64,000 nucleotides of DNA, taken from CALDTK01 sp965215215. GTDB taxonomy: Bacteria; Bacteroidota; Bacteroidia; Chitinophagales; Saprospiraceae. Below, one piece after another: positions 1-8,829 of this stretch. A program made the position numbers and the translations under genes. How positions within the stretch are numbered: the stretch's first letter is position 1; the number at the start of each line of letters is the position of its first letter. The stretch lies in NCBI GenBank assembly GCA_965215215.1, contig OZ244043.1, positions 2,542,001 to 2,606,000 of the forward strand. Direction: 5' to 3'. The notes under the pieces were generated by a model that was not told the DNA's origin, made no database searches, and worked only from the letters and a program-made list of their open reading frames with translations.

Positions 1-1038
1 ATCGAGCTTGTTCTTCACCTTCTCCAGCTCGAGCGCCGGCACCAAGTTTTCGCGCAAGCCCCCGAGCTCTTCCCAGATGGCGGATTCGACTTGACTCAAC
101 TCCACGCCCTCGCGGGGTTTTGCCTCGAGCACCACCAGTCCGGCGTCGTGTGTCCCGGTTACGTAGGCATCGATGGTCGTGACCAGCTGCCGTTCCTTGA
201 GCAGGTGGCGGTAGAGGCGACTCGAGGCGCCTTCGGCGAGCACGTCCGTCAGCAGATCGAGCACGAAGAAGTCCGGATCCGTTCGACCGGGCATCGGGAA
301 AGCGAGGTAGAGGCTGTCCACGGCGACGTGGGCCGTGACCGTTTCCCGACGGGCTTCGGTTTGGAGGGGCTCCTGGGGCAAATCGCGCGTTACGGTCGGC
401 CCCGGCTCGATACCCGCGAAATAGGTCAACGCGCTCCGGTACACCGCCTCGGTACGTACGGCTCCGGTAACCACGAGAATGGCGTTGCCCACGTGGTAAA
501 ACCGCTCGTAAAACGCCCGGACATCGGCGAGCTGCGCCTCTTCGATGTGCTTGGGCACGAGGCCGATGGTCGGCCACCGGTAGGGGTGCGCGCGGTAGGT
601 AAGCGCGGAGAGGTAGTGCCAGGCGTCACCGTAGGGCTCGTTGAGGCAGGTCTCCTTGAACTCCTCCACGACCACGCGCCGCTGTACGTCGAGCACCGCC
701 TCGTCGACGTTGAGCGCCGCCATCCGGTCGGCCTCGAGCCACAGCGCCACGTCGAGGTTTTCGGCGGGGACCGTGACGTAAAAATTCGTTAAGTCGTTAT
801 TGGTAAACGCGTTGTTCTCCCCGCCGGCGAGCTGCAGCGGGTCGTCGTAACTCGGTGCGTGTTCGCTACCGCCGAACATAAGGTGCTCGAAGAGGTGCGC
901 GAAGCCCGTCCGCTCCGCCGATTCATCGCGCGAGCCCACGTCGTACTGCACGCTCACCGCCGCCATCGGCGTGGCGTGGTCCTCGTGCACGATGAGTCGG
1001 AGCCCATTCGGTAAAACAAAGCGCTGGTACTCGATCAT
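1..1038 (-). CDS. M16 family zinc metallopeptidase (insulinase/processing-peptidase type), 3' end beyond window
   Basis: The minus-strand frame is open from an ATG at 1038 to base 1, giving 346 residues without a stop, so the C-terminal part lies outside the window. Near the N-terminus is the inverted zinc motif HxxEH as HLFEH (His48, Glu51, His52), followed by MFGGS and the NAFTNNDLTNFY stretch typical of bacterial M16 peptidases. Members degrade peptides in the periplasm or at the envelope. No signal peptide is visible at this start. It is divergent from scpA with about 70 bp between the starts. Family assignment is firm; substrate unknown. One copy of the GTTTT hairpin motif lies near base 46. 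Confidence 0.9.
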   Translation of the reverse strand, partial: MIEYQRFVLPNGLRLIVHEDHATPMAAVSVQYDVGSRDESAERTGFAHLFEHLMFGGSEHAPSYDDPLQLAGGENNAFTNNDLTNFYVTVPAENLDVALWLEADRMAALNVDEAVLDVQRRVVVEEFKETCLNEPYGDAWHYLSALTYRAHPYRWPTIGLVPKHIEEAQLADVRAFYERFYHVGNAILVVTGAVRTEAVYRSALTYFAGIEPGPTVTRDLPQEPLQTEARRETVTAHVAVDSLYLAFPMPGRTDPDFFVLDLLTDVLAEGASSRLYRHLLKERQLVTTIDAYVTGTHDAGLVVLEAKPREGVELSQVESAIWEELGGLRENLVPALELEKVKNKLD

Positions 1039-1095
1039 GGCGGCGGGCGAAGGACAGTTCACAAACGACCGGTAGCGAATCGGGTTGCCGTCTGC

Positions 1096-1104
1096 TACCT
1101 TTCG
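1096..1104 (+). promoter_or_regulatory. -7-like box (TACCTTTCG) just upstream of scpA
   Basis: TACCTTTCG ends 5 nt before the scpA ATG. The identical 9-mer sits 3 nt before the dut start. It resembles the Bacteroidota -7 consensus TAnnTTTG. If used, the transcript would be nearly leaderless. No clear -33 TTG was found. Confidence 0.35.
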
Positions 1105-1109
1105 GACTC

Positions 1110-3248
1110 ATGCCCCGCCCTCCCTTCAGAACCGACCTGCGCACCGCTCGGCCCGAGCCGCCGCCCACCCGGCTGCTTCCCGAAGGCATCGAGCTTCCGC
1201 CGAGCCCCGCTTCCGCAAAACGGTCCGCGCGTGTGCTCGCGCGGTACGGTGCCGGGACGCCGCCCTACCTGCGCGGACCGTACGCGACGATGTACACCGG
1301 TCGACCCTGGACGATCCGCCAGTACGCCGGCTTCTCGACCGCGGCCGAGTCGAACGCTTTCTACCGGCGCAATCTGGCTGCCGGGCAGCGCGGACTCAGC
1401 GTCGCCTTCGATCTGGCCACCCACCGCGGCTACGACTCCGACCACCCCCGGGTGCAGGGCGACGTGGGGAAGGCCGGCGTCGCGATCGACACCGTCGAGG
1501 ACATGCGCGCCCTCTTCGACGGTATCCCGCTCGATAAGATGTCGGTGAGCATGACGATGAACGGCGCCGTGCTGCCCATCATGGCGTTTTACATCGTCGC
1601 CGCCGAGGAGCAGGGCGTGGCGCCGGAGCTGCTGACGGGGACGATTCAGAACGACATCCTCAAGGAATTCATGGTCCGCAATACCTACATCTACCCGCCC
1701 GGTCCGAGCATGCGGATCGTGGGGGACGTGTTCGCGTACACGGCGGCGCACATGCCGAAATTCAATTCGATCTCCATCTCGGGCTACCACATGCACGAAG
1801 CCGGTGCGCCGGCCGACCAGGAGCTCGCCTACACGCTGGCCGACGGTTGGGAGTACCTGCGCACCGGCGTAGACGCCGGCCTCGCGATCGATGATTTCGC
1901 CCCACGCCTCAGCTTTTTCTGGGGTATCGGGATGCACCACTTCGTGGAGATCGCCAAGTTGCGAGCCGGCCGCCTGCTCTGGTCGGCGATCGTCGGACAG
2001 TTCGATCCGAAGCGAGACAAGTCACGCATGCTGCGTACCCACTGCCAAACCTCGGGGTACTCGCTGACCGCGCAGGACATCTACAACAACGTTACCCGCA
2101 CGACGGTGGAAGCCATGGCGGCCGTGCTCGGGGGTACGCAGAGCCTGCACACCAACTCCCTCGACGAGGCCCTAGCCCTACCGACGGACTACTCGGCGAA
2201 GGTGGCCCGCGATACGCAACTCCACCTGCAGGGGCCAGCCGGGTTGACCGAAGCGATCGACCCCTGGGGCGGGAGCGAGTACGTCGAATACCTCACGCTC
2301 GAGCTCGCGGACCGCGCCTGGGGACACATCCAGGAGGTCGAGGAGGCCGGTGGCATGGCTAGCGCCATCGAGCGCGGCATCCCGAAGGCACGGATCGAGG
2401 AGGCCGCCGCCCGCAAGCAAGCCCGCATCGACTCCGGCCGGGAACAGGTGGTCGGCATCAACATCTTCGCTCCCGAACGGGAAGACCCCATCGAACTACT
2501 CGAAGTCGACGATGCGGTCGTAATGGCGGGTCAGGTCGCCGGACTCGCGGCCGTGCGGAGCGCACGCGACGAACAGCGCGTGGGGGCCGCCCTCGGGGGG
2601 CTTCGTGCAGGCGCGAGGAGTGAGGCCTCGACCCCGGAAACGAATCTACTCGCACTAGCCGTGGAAGCCGCCCGGGCGCGGGCCACGCTCGGGGAAATCT
2701 CGAGCGCCCTCGAGGAGGCTTTCGGGCGTTACGCACCTTCGAGTCCGACCGTAACCGGGGTGTACCGCAGCGAGGTGAGGGACAACGAGCTTTTCAGACG
2801 TGCCGTCGACCTCGCCAACGAGTTCGCCGAGCTCGACGGTCGCCGCCCGCGGATCCTCATCGTTAAGTTGGGGCAGGACGGTCACGATCGGGGCGCGCGC
2901 ATTATCGCGAGTGGCTTCGCGGACATCGGCTTCGATGTCGACGTGGGGCCGCTCTTCCAGACCCCCCTGGAGGCTGCCCGCCAGGCGGTCGACAACGATG
3001 TCCACGTGGTCGGCATCAGCTCGCTGGCGGCCGGACACAAAACGCTGGTCCCGGCGGCGCGCGCGGCGCTCGCCGAGCTGGAGCGGCCGGATATCCACCT
3101 GGTGGCGGGGGGGGTGATTCCGCCCCAGGACTACTCCATCCTCAAAGGGATGGGGGTAGCGGCGGTGTTTGGGCCGGGGACGCCGGTAGCGAAAGCAGCC
3201 GTGGAGATTCTGGAGCTGTTGCTCGCGGAGGTCAAGGCTGAGGTTTGA
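1110..3248 (+). CDS. scpA: Methylmalonyl-CoA mutase, large (catalytic) subunit
   Basis: 712 residues, the usual length of the adenosylcobalamin-dependent catalytic subunit. It interconverts methylmalonyl-CoA and succinyl-CoA. The N-terminal TIM barrel carries TMYTGRPWTIRQYAGFS and AFDLATHRGYDSD; the C-terminal cobalamin-binding domain has the DxHxxG motif as DGHDRG (Asp590, His592), with His592 as the lower axial cobalt ligand. The small subunit (mutA), usually immediately upstream in Bacteroidota, is absent: the upstream neighbour is a divergent peptidase. The gene stands alone and is followed by a foldback repeat with a T-run. A 13-bp variant of the hairpin motif lies at 1209-1221. Confidence 0.96.
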   Translation: MPRPPFRTDLRTARPEPPPTRLLPEGIELPPSPASAKRSARVLARYGAGTPPYLRGPYATMYTGRPWTIRQYAGFSTAAESNAFYRRNLAAGQRGLSVAFDLATHRGYDSDHPRVQGDVGKAGVAIDTVEDMRALFDGIPLDKMSVSMTMNGAVLPIMAFYIVAAEEQGVAPELLTGTIQNDILKEFMVRNTYIYPPGPSMRIVGDVFAYTAAHMPKFNSISISGYHMHEAGAPADQELAYTLADGWEYLRTGVDAGLAIDDFAPRLSFFWGIGMHHFVEIAKLRAGRLLWSAIVGQFDPKRDKSRMLRTHCQTSGYSLTAQDIYNNVTRTTVEAMAAVLGGTQSLHTNSLDEALALPTDYSAKVARDTQLHLQGPAGLTEAIDPWGGSEYVEYLTLELADRAWGHIQEVEEAGGMASAIERGIPKARIEEAAARKQARIDSGREQVVGINIFAPEREDPIELLEVDDAVVMAGQVAGLAAVRSARDEQRVGAALGGLRAGARSEASTPETNLLALAVEAARARATLGEISSALEEAFGRYAPSSPTVTGVYRSEVRDNELFRRAVDLANEFAELDGRRPRILIVKLGQDGHDRGARIIASGFADIGFDVDVGPLFQTPLEAARQAVDNDVHVVGISSLAAGHKTLVPAARAALAELERPDIHLVAGGVIPPQDYSILKGMGVAAVFGPGTPVAKAAVEILELLLAEVKAEV

Positions 3249-3286
3249 GTTCTGACTGCGTGTTTCCGCTTTGGTTAAAGGATTCA

Positions 3287-3376
3287 CGCGGAGACGCGGA
3301 TACCACGCGGGGGCCGCGGAGAAGGAGCTCGCCTAACGTGCCCCTGCACCCTCCGCGGAGCCTCCGCGTCTCCGCG
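3287..3376. repeat. Nested inverted repeat (REP-like / possible terminator) after scpA
   Basis: Outer arms CGCGGAGACGCGGA (3287-3300) and TCCGCGTCTCCGCG (3363-3376) are perfect 14-bp complements. Inner arms CCGCGGAG (3314-3321) and CTCCGCGG (3351-3358) nest inside. A T5 run follows at 3381-3385, so the structure could terminate scpA. The convergent hemW stop is at 3402. It may also be a copy of a dispersed palindromic repeat. Confidence 0.6.
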
Positions 3377-3401
3377 GAAATTTTTCAAACGTTGAGATGT
3401 A

Positions 3402-4523
3402 CTACACATAAAAAAGCGACTCACTCACCCCATCAGCCAACATGCGGCCGGTGCGGGTAAGTGAGTATTTATCCTCCCGTACCGTCACCAACCCCCGCTG
3501 CAGAAGGAGCTCCACTTCGCTGAGAAAATGATCCCGGAGCTCGCTGTCCTCCAGCCCCTCGAGCGACATCCCCCAACTCGTCCGCAAACCCAGCATCACC
3601 CGCTCGTTGTACCGGTCGATCTCCGAAAGCTGCTCCCGTTCGAGCGGCAGCTCCCCCGCCGCCAGTCGCTCGAGGTACCGAGCGTTGCTGCGCACGTTCC
3701 ACGATCGCTGCGCCTGCCCGTTGAAACTGTGCGCCGAAGGACCGACACCGAGGTAGGGTACACCCCGCCAGTAGTTGGCGTTGTGTACGGCCCGGTAGCC
3801 GGGACGCGCGAAGTTGGAAACCTCGTAGTGCTCGAAACCGGCTCCCTCGAGCGTATCCACGAGGATCTCCATTTGCCGCGCCGCCCGCTCCTCGTCGATC
3901 GGCCGGCGCTTGCCCCGGGCGATTTGGTGGGCTAAAACCGTTCTCGGCTCCACGGTTAGCGCGTAAGCGCTGACGTGCGGCACGCCGAGGGCGATGGTTC
4001 GGGCGAGGTTTCGCCGCCACTCCTCGTCGGTCAATTCGGGCGTGCCGTAAATTAAATCGATCGTCAGGTTCGCAAAGCCGAGCTCCCGCGCGTCGGCGAT
4101 GCACCGGAGCGCTTCGTCCGCGCTGTGCGCCCGGTTCATCCACCGCAGCTCGCTCTCGCTAAAACTCTGCACCCCGATGCTGAGTCGGTTGAGGCGCGTT
4201 TTGGCGAAAGCCTCCAGCTTTTCACGGCTTAAATCGTCGGGATTGGCCTCGAGGGTGAGCTCGGCGCCATCGGCCAAAGGCCTGAGCGCGAGAGCCTGCC
4301 CGAGCAGCTGCTCGATTTGTTTTGGCGAAAGCAAGCTCGGCGTGCCCCCGCCAAAGTAAATCGACCGCCAGGGGCCGGCCGGCATCTCGCGGTCGCGGAG
4401 GGCGAGCTCCCGGCAGAGGGCATCCACCATCTCCTGGTGCCCCCGACGGACCGTCGAAAAGTGGAAGTCGCAGTAGGTGCAAGCCTGCCGGCAAAACGGG
4501 ATGTGGAGGTACAGGCCGGGCAT
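3402..4523 (-). CDS. hemW: Radical SAM family heme chaperone HemW
   Basis: 373 residues. The radical-SAM cluster motif CxxxCxxC is present as CRQACTYC (Cys11, Cys15, Cys18), followed by DFHFST, the SAM-binding IYFGGGTPS, and the HemW signature HNANYW with GVGPSAHSF. HemW inserts heme into acceptor proteins and is often mis-annotated as oxygen-independent coproporphyrinogen oxidase; that enzyme normally carries a different N-terminus. Start ATG gives MPGLYLHIPFC, as expected. Two exact copies of the GTTTTNGCGNAAGC motif lie inside the gene (4198, 4319) in two different reading frames, plus one GAGA-loop variant (4152). Confidence 0.93.
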   Translation of the reverse strand: MPGLYLHIPFCRQACTYCDFHFSTVRRGHQEMVDALCRELALRDREMPAGPWRSIYFGGGTPSLLSPKQIEQLLGQALALRPLADGAELTLEANPDDLSREKLEAFAKTRLNRLSIGVQSFSESELRWMNRAHSADEALRCIADARELGFANLTIDLIYGTPELTDEEWRRNLARTIALGVPHVSAYALTVEPRTVLAHQIARGKRRPIDEERAARQMEILVDTLEGAGFEHYEVSNFARPGYRAVHNANYWRGVPYLGVGPSAHSFNGQAQRSWNVRSNARYLERLAAGELPLEREQLSEIDRYNERVMLGLRTSWGMSLEGLEDSELRDHFLSEVELLLQRGLVTVREDKYSLTRTGRMLADGVSESLFYV

Positions 4524-4586
4524 GTGCTGCGTGAACGCGGGGTTGACCCGAGTAACGAAGCGAGGGGGCCGAACGTTGGTGCTTCA

Positions 4587-6347
4587 GTGTCTACCCACCC
4601 ACTCCTCGGCTTTTGCGCGGCCTGCACGCTGTGTTTGGTCGGGGGTTCCGGGGTGCTGGGGCAGACTCCAACCCTGCGGGTACACGACTCGCGCGCCCTC
4701 GAAGCCTGCGTGGACCGCGGCAAGCGAACGGCACCCGACACCCTGCTGGCCCTGTGCCGCGAGCGACTCGTGAACGATGGCTACCTCGAGCTGAGCGTGG
4801 ACAGTACGCGGGCCCGGGGCGACACCCTGCACGTGTACGCGCACGAGGGTCCGCGGTACGAGATCGGGGCGTGGACCACCGCGGCCAACCCGAGCACCGA
4901 GCAGGGGCTCGTGCGGCTCGACACCCTGAGCGTGCCGGGGGAAATCGCCGAGCTCGATGCGGGCGCCGAGCCCTACTTCGAAGAGCTGGGCCGTGCCGGG
5001 TATCCGTTCGCCACCCTGCGCTACCAACGCTTGCGAGTCGACACCGCGGCGTCCCTCTCCGGCGTCACTACTACTTGGAGCGGGCCACGCGTTACCTACG
5101 GCGGCGTGCGCTTCCCCGACGGCCTGGACCCCCCGGTGACGACCACGTTCCTGGAGCGCTACCTCCGCCTCGAACCCGGTCGACCGTACCGCGAAACCGA
5201 GGTCCTGCAGCTCGAGCAGCGACTCCGTAACCTGCCCTGGCTCACGGTGAAGCGCCCCCCGAGCATCGTCTTCAAAGACGGCCTGGCCTTCCTGTACGTG
5301 GACGCGGAACCGCGCCAGTCGAGTCGCTTCGACTTCCTACTCGGCTTCTTACCCAACAGCGCCAACAACGCAGGTCAGTTGCTGCTTACCGGCGACCTCA
5401 CCCTCGAGCTCGAAAATGCCTTGCGCCGCGGCGAGCGACTTTTCTTCAACTTCGAGCGCCTCCAACCGGAGGTCACCGAGGTCGAGGTCGAGGCCGCCTA
5501 CCCGTACCTCTTCGAAAGCCGTTTCGGCGCCCAGGCCAGCTTCAACCTCTACCGCCAGCGTAGCGAGTGGCTACGGGTAGCCTACGAGGCCGGACTCGGC
5601 TACTCCCTCGGCGGCGGGAGCAACTACGAGCTCTACTACGAGGGGGGGCAGGCGCAGGTACTCGGCTTCGATACCGCGCGCGTAGTCGCCACCCAGCGGC
5701 TTCCCGAGGTGCTCGACGCCACGCGCAACGGCTTCGGGTTGCGGCTACGGCTCGACTACCGCGACGACGCCTTCGACACCCGGCGGGGCTGGCGCCTGCT
5801 CGTGGACGGATCGGCGGCGCTGCGCGAGGTCGAGGTGCCCACCGTAATCCGCGAAACGAGCGAAACCCTGAATCGGCAAGCCGATAGCCTGGGCGGCAAA
5901 ACCGGTCAGTTCCGCAGCTCCCTCGACGTGGAGCGCTACTTCGCTACCGGACGGCGGACCACGGCCGTACTCCGACTGCGGGCCGCTACGCTGTTCGGTG
6001 CCCAAACCCCCTTGCGCAACGAGCTGTACCGCATCGGCGGCAACCGACTGCTGCGCGGTTTCGACGAGCAAACGCTCGACGCGCAATCCTACGCGGTGAC
6101 CACGGCCGAGTACCGACTCCTCATCGGCAACGGGGGCTACCTCTTCGCTTTCGTAGATCAGGGTTTGCTACAGGATCCCTACCGCGCCGCTAACTCGCGC
6201 AACGAGGCAACCGGCTTCGGCGCGGGCTTGCGACTCGCCACGCGCGCCGGGGCGCTGAGTCTAACCTACGCTTACGGTCGCCAGCAAGATATTCCTATCG
6301 ACTGGCAGCGGGCGAAGATCCACATTGGGTACACTAGTCGTTTTTAG
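4587..6347 (+). CDS. Omp85/BamA-TamA-like outer membrane protein
   Basis: About 586 residues from a GTG start at 4587, chosen because it gives a signal peptide ending before QTPTLRV and avoids overlap with divergent hemW; an in-frame upstream GTG (4524) is possible. POTRA-like N-terminal segments (FLERYLRLEPGRPYRE; LRNLPWLTV) precede a C-terminal beta-barrel with GGNRLLRGFDEQ, the Omp85 strand motif with the lid-lock RGF, and a terminal Phe (GYTSRF). Likely a surface-antigen/TamA-type insertase rather than essential BamA, being short with few POTRAs. Its 3' end overlaps the convergent 6334-7290 gene by 14 bp. Confidence 0.78.
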   Translation: MSTHPLLGFCAACTLCLVGGSGVLGQTPTLRVHDSRALEACVDRGKRTAPDTLLALCRERLVNDGYLELSVDSTRARGDTLHVYAHEGPRYEIGAWTTAANPSTEQGLVRLDTLSVPGEIAELDAGAEPYFEELGRAGYPFATLRYQRLRVDTAASLSGVTTTWSGPRVTYGGVRFPDGLDPPVTTTFLERYLRLEPGRPYRETEVLQLEQRLRNLPWLTVKRPPSIVFKDGLAFLYVDAEPRQSSRFDFLLGFLPNSANNAGQLLLTGDLTLELENALRRGERLFFNFERLQPEVTEVEVEAAYPYLFESRFGAQASFNLYRQRSEWLRVAYEAGLGYSLGGGSNYELYYEGGQAQVLGFDTARVVATQRLPEVLDATRNGFGLRLRLDYRDDAFDTRRGWRLLVDGSAALREVEVPTVIRETSETLNRQADSLGGKTGQFRSSLDVERYFATGRRTTAVLRLRAATLFGAQTPLRNELYRIGGNRLLRGFDEQTLDAQSYAVTTAEYRLLIGNGGYLFAFVDQGLLQDPYRAANSRNEATGFGAGLRLATRAGALSLTYAYGRQQDIPIDWQRAKIHIGYTSRF

Positions 6348-7290
6348 TACGGCCGCGCCAACGCCGCAGCGCCTTCGTCCAAAACGCCCTATCCCGGTGT
6401 ACGTGCACGTACTCGGCGGGTTGGCCACCCAGGTGCCGGAGGTTCGCCGCAATCCCGGGATGGTCGCTCCCGAGGTAATCTAGCTGCCGCATGCCCGCTT
6501 CCAGGGCCCAGGTCGTTCCCCGCCAGAGTACCAAGCTGCCCCCGTTGTATCTCCTCGCAGCGGCCTTCGAGCCCGTTACGAGCGCGTAGGCGTCGTAGTC
6601 ACCGCCTACGAATAGGGAGGCCGCGCCGAGGCCCCCGTCGGGTCCGTACGCGCAGGTGCAGCAAATGCGTCCGCGTTTCCGAAGTAGCGCGAAGGTGTCC
6701 TCCAGGCTTTTCCGCCGGTACGGTACAGGAATGCCTTGCCGCGCGAAGGGAGCTTCGAGCGCTTCGTGGATATCGACGCTCAGTGCTTCCGCAAAACGAA
6801 TCTCGAAGTGCCGCCCCGCCCGGCGCAGGTCGGACCGCATGTTGCGCGATTGGTCGGACTGTAGCTCGGGGACGGTTTTCCCCCGTAGGTCGATTCGGTG
6901 CGTGGTACGCGTCGTGTATTGGAAAGAATCGAACTCTATTGTTCCGGGTAGTCGTGGCCAAGTTTGGTCGAAGGAGCGGTAGCCGCTTGGAAGCGCACCG
7001 AAGATCCCGTCGAACGCCCGTTCCGGACCTACGGCTTCCGCCCAATCGCTGTCTACCAAGGGACCGCAGTAGCGCACCAGCGCGGGTAGGGTTACCACCC
7101 AGCCGTCCGGCCGCTGTTTGCGGAAATAGGGGAGGGCACCCACGATTTTTCCGGAAGCTTCCACCAGGGCAGCGTTCCAACCCGACCGGTCGGAGTCGGG
7201 AGCGAGCGCTTCCAGGAAGTCGGGATCGTGCCAGAGCGTAGCCCCCGGCTGCGCCACTACGAACTCCCGGTAGCCCGCGTCGAAAGCCAC
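6334..7290 (-). CDS. GNAT-fold (FemAB/BioF2-like) acyltransferase
   Basis: 318 residues starting with GTG. The cysS stop TAG and this GTG share one base (TAGTG at 7292-7288), implying translational coupling. The sequence matches the Acetyltransf_6/FemAB-like group: an N-terminal half with LPYFRKQRPDGW, a conserved NMRSDLRRAGR region and a C-terminal GGSLVLWRGTTWALEAGM with DYLGSD. Such proteins transfer acyl or aminoacyl groups in envelope polysaccharide or peptidoglycan modification; the substrate cannot be read here. A 13-bp hairpin-motif variant is at 6785-6797. Confidence 0.65.
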   Translation of the reverse strand: MAFDAGYREFVVAQPGATLWHDPDFLEALAPDSDRSGWNAALVEASGKIVGALPYFRKQRPDGWVVTLPALVRYCGPLVDSDWAEAVGPERAFDGIFGALPSGYRSFDQTWPRLPGTIEFDSFQYTTRTTHRIDLRGKTVPELQSDQSRNMRSDLRRAGRHFEIRFAEALSVDIHEALEAPFARQGIPVPYRRKSLEDTFALLRKRGRICCTCAYGPDGGLGAASLFVGGDYDAYALVTGSKAAARRYNGGSLVLWRGTTWALEAGMRQLDYLGSDHPGIAANLRHLGGQPAEYVHVHRDRAFWTKALRRWRGRTKND

Positions 7291-8783
7291 TACTTCAGCG
7301 TGAAGCTCGAGCCGTCCCTCCCGTCCTGGACCTCGATCTCGAGGGCGGCCAGCTCATCGCGAATCTTATCGGCGATCGACCAGTTTCGGTCGGCGCGACT
7401 CTGCGCGCGTAGCTCGAGGATGAGCTGCATGAGTCCGTCGGTACGGTTCGGGGTACCCGCGCTCGCCACGAGGCCGGTTTCGGGTTGCAGCCCGAGTACG
7501 TCGTGCATCAGCCGGTGCAACTCCTCGCGGGCCGCCCGCCAATCCTCGGCGCCGAGCTCGGCCAGCGGGCGCTGTCCGTTGGCTAGGGCGTTGACGAGGC
7601 CCACGGCTTCGAACAGGCTCGCGATGGCGCGCGGGGTATTGAAATCGTCGAGCATGTGCGCGCGAGCTTCGGCCAACGCGTTTTGCAGCTCTTCGCCGAC
7701 GGCCCCGGAGCTCGTCGCCGTCGGTTCGATCTCACCGGCGCGCCGCAGCCCTTCCACCAACCGGCGGTAGCCCTTCTCGGCGGCGAGGAGGGCCTCGTCG
7801 CTCATGTCGAGCGGACTCCCGTAGTGCGCCTGCAGCATGAAGAAACGCACCACCATCGGCGCGTACCCCTGCGATACCTGCTCGCTCTCGCCGCTGATGA
7901 GCTGGTCGGGGGTGATGTAGTTGCCGTCGCTCTTCGACATCTTTTTGCCGTTGAGCAGGAGCATGTTCGTGTGCATCCAGTAGCGCGCCCCGGCGCGACC
8001 GGTAGCCGCCTCGTTCTGCGCGATCTCGTTTTCGTGGTGCGGGAACTTCAGGTCGTTACCGCCCCCGTGGATGTCGAAGGTGTCGCCGAGGTACTTGCGA
8101 CTCATCGCCGAGCACTCCAGGTGCCAGCCGGGGAAGCCGACGGACCACGGGCTCGACCAGCGCATGAGGTGATCCGGACCCGCCTTCATCCAAATCGCGA
8201 AATCGGTCGGGTGGCGCTTGTCGCTCTGCCCCTTCGTGTCGCGGGTGTCGCTGAGCAACTCGTCCACCTTGCGGCCGCTCAGCTCCCCGTAGCTGCCGTA
8301 CTCCGCGGTAAAGGCCGGCACGTCGAAGTACACCGAACCGTTCGACTCGTAGCCCATGCCGGCGGCTACGATCTCGCCGATCATTTCCACTTGTTCGATG
8401 ATGTGCCCCGTTGCGCGTGGCTCGATGCTCGGCGGCAGGCAATTGAAGACCCGTAGCATCTCGTGGAAGCCCACCGTGTGCGTTTGGGCCACCTCCATCG
8501 GTTCCAGCTTCTGCTGGCGGGCCCCCCTCGACATACGATCCTCCCCGTCGTCGAGCAGGTGACCGACGTCGGTCACGTTACGCACGTAGCGCACCCGATT
8601 GCCGAGGTAGCGGAGGGTACGGAAAATGACGTCGAAGGAGACGAACGTGCGGCAGTTGCCGAGGTGGGCCGGACTGTACACCGTGGGCCCGCACACGTAC
8701 ATGCCGACGAAGCCTTCGCGTAGCGGCTCGAAGGGGACTTTCTCTCCCCGGAGGGAGTCGTAGAGCTGGAGGGTTGAAGCCAT
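7290..8783 (-). CDS. cysS: Cysteine--tRNA ligase
   Basis: 497 residues from the ATG giving MASTLQLYDSL; the frame remains open upstream to 9002 but that extension is not family-like. It charges tRNA-Cys. Class I features: zinc ligand CGPTVYSPAHLGN with the HIGH-like motif, GWHLECSAMS, HGGGNDLKFPHHENEIAQ and KMSKSDGN (KMSKS). The tail is the expected anticodon-binding helical bundle. It is translationally coupled to the downstream acyltransferase. Slightly long for the family owing to an insertion-like segment near the C-terminal helices. Confidence 0.97.
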   Translation of the reverse strand: MASTLQLYDSLRGEKVPFEPLREGFVGMYVCGPTVYSPAHLGNCRTFVSFDVIFRTLRYLGNRVRYVRNVTDVGHLLDDGEDRMSRGARQQKLEPMEVAQTHTVGFHEMLRVFNCLPPSIEPRATGHIIEQVEMIGEIVAAGMGYESNGSVYFDVPAFTAEYGSYGELSGRKVDELLSDTRDTKGQSDKRHPTDFAIWMKAGPDHLMRWSSPWSVGFPGWHLECSAMSRKYLGDTFDIHGGGNDLKFPHHENEIAQNEAATGRAGARYWMHTNMLLLNGKKMSKSDGNYITPDQLISGESEQVSQGYAPMVVRFFMLQAHYGSPLDMSDEALLAAEKGYRRLVEGLRRAGEIEPTATSSGAVGEELQNALAEARAHMLDDFNTPRAIASLFEAVGLVNALANGQRPLAELGAEDWRAAREELHRLMHDVLGLQPETGLVASAGTPNRTDGLMQLILELRAQSRADRNWSIADKIRDELAALEIEVQDGRDGSSFTLK

Positions 8784-8829
8784 AGCCAATGGAGGAGCGC
8801 GCAAATATGGAGTAAAAAGAGCCCGGACT

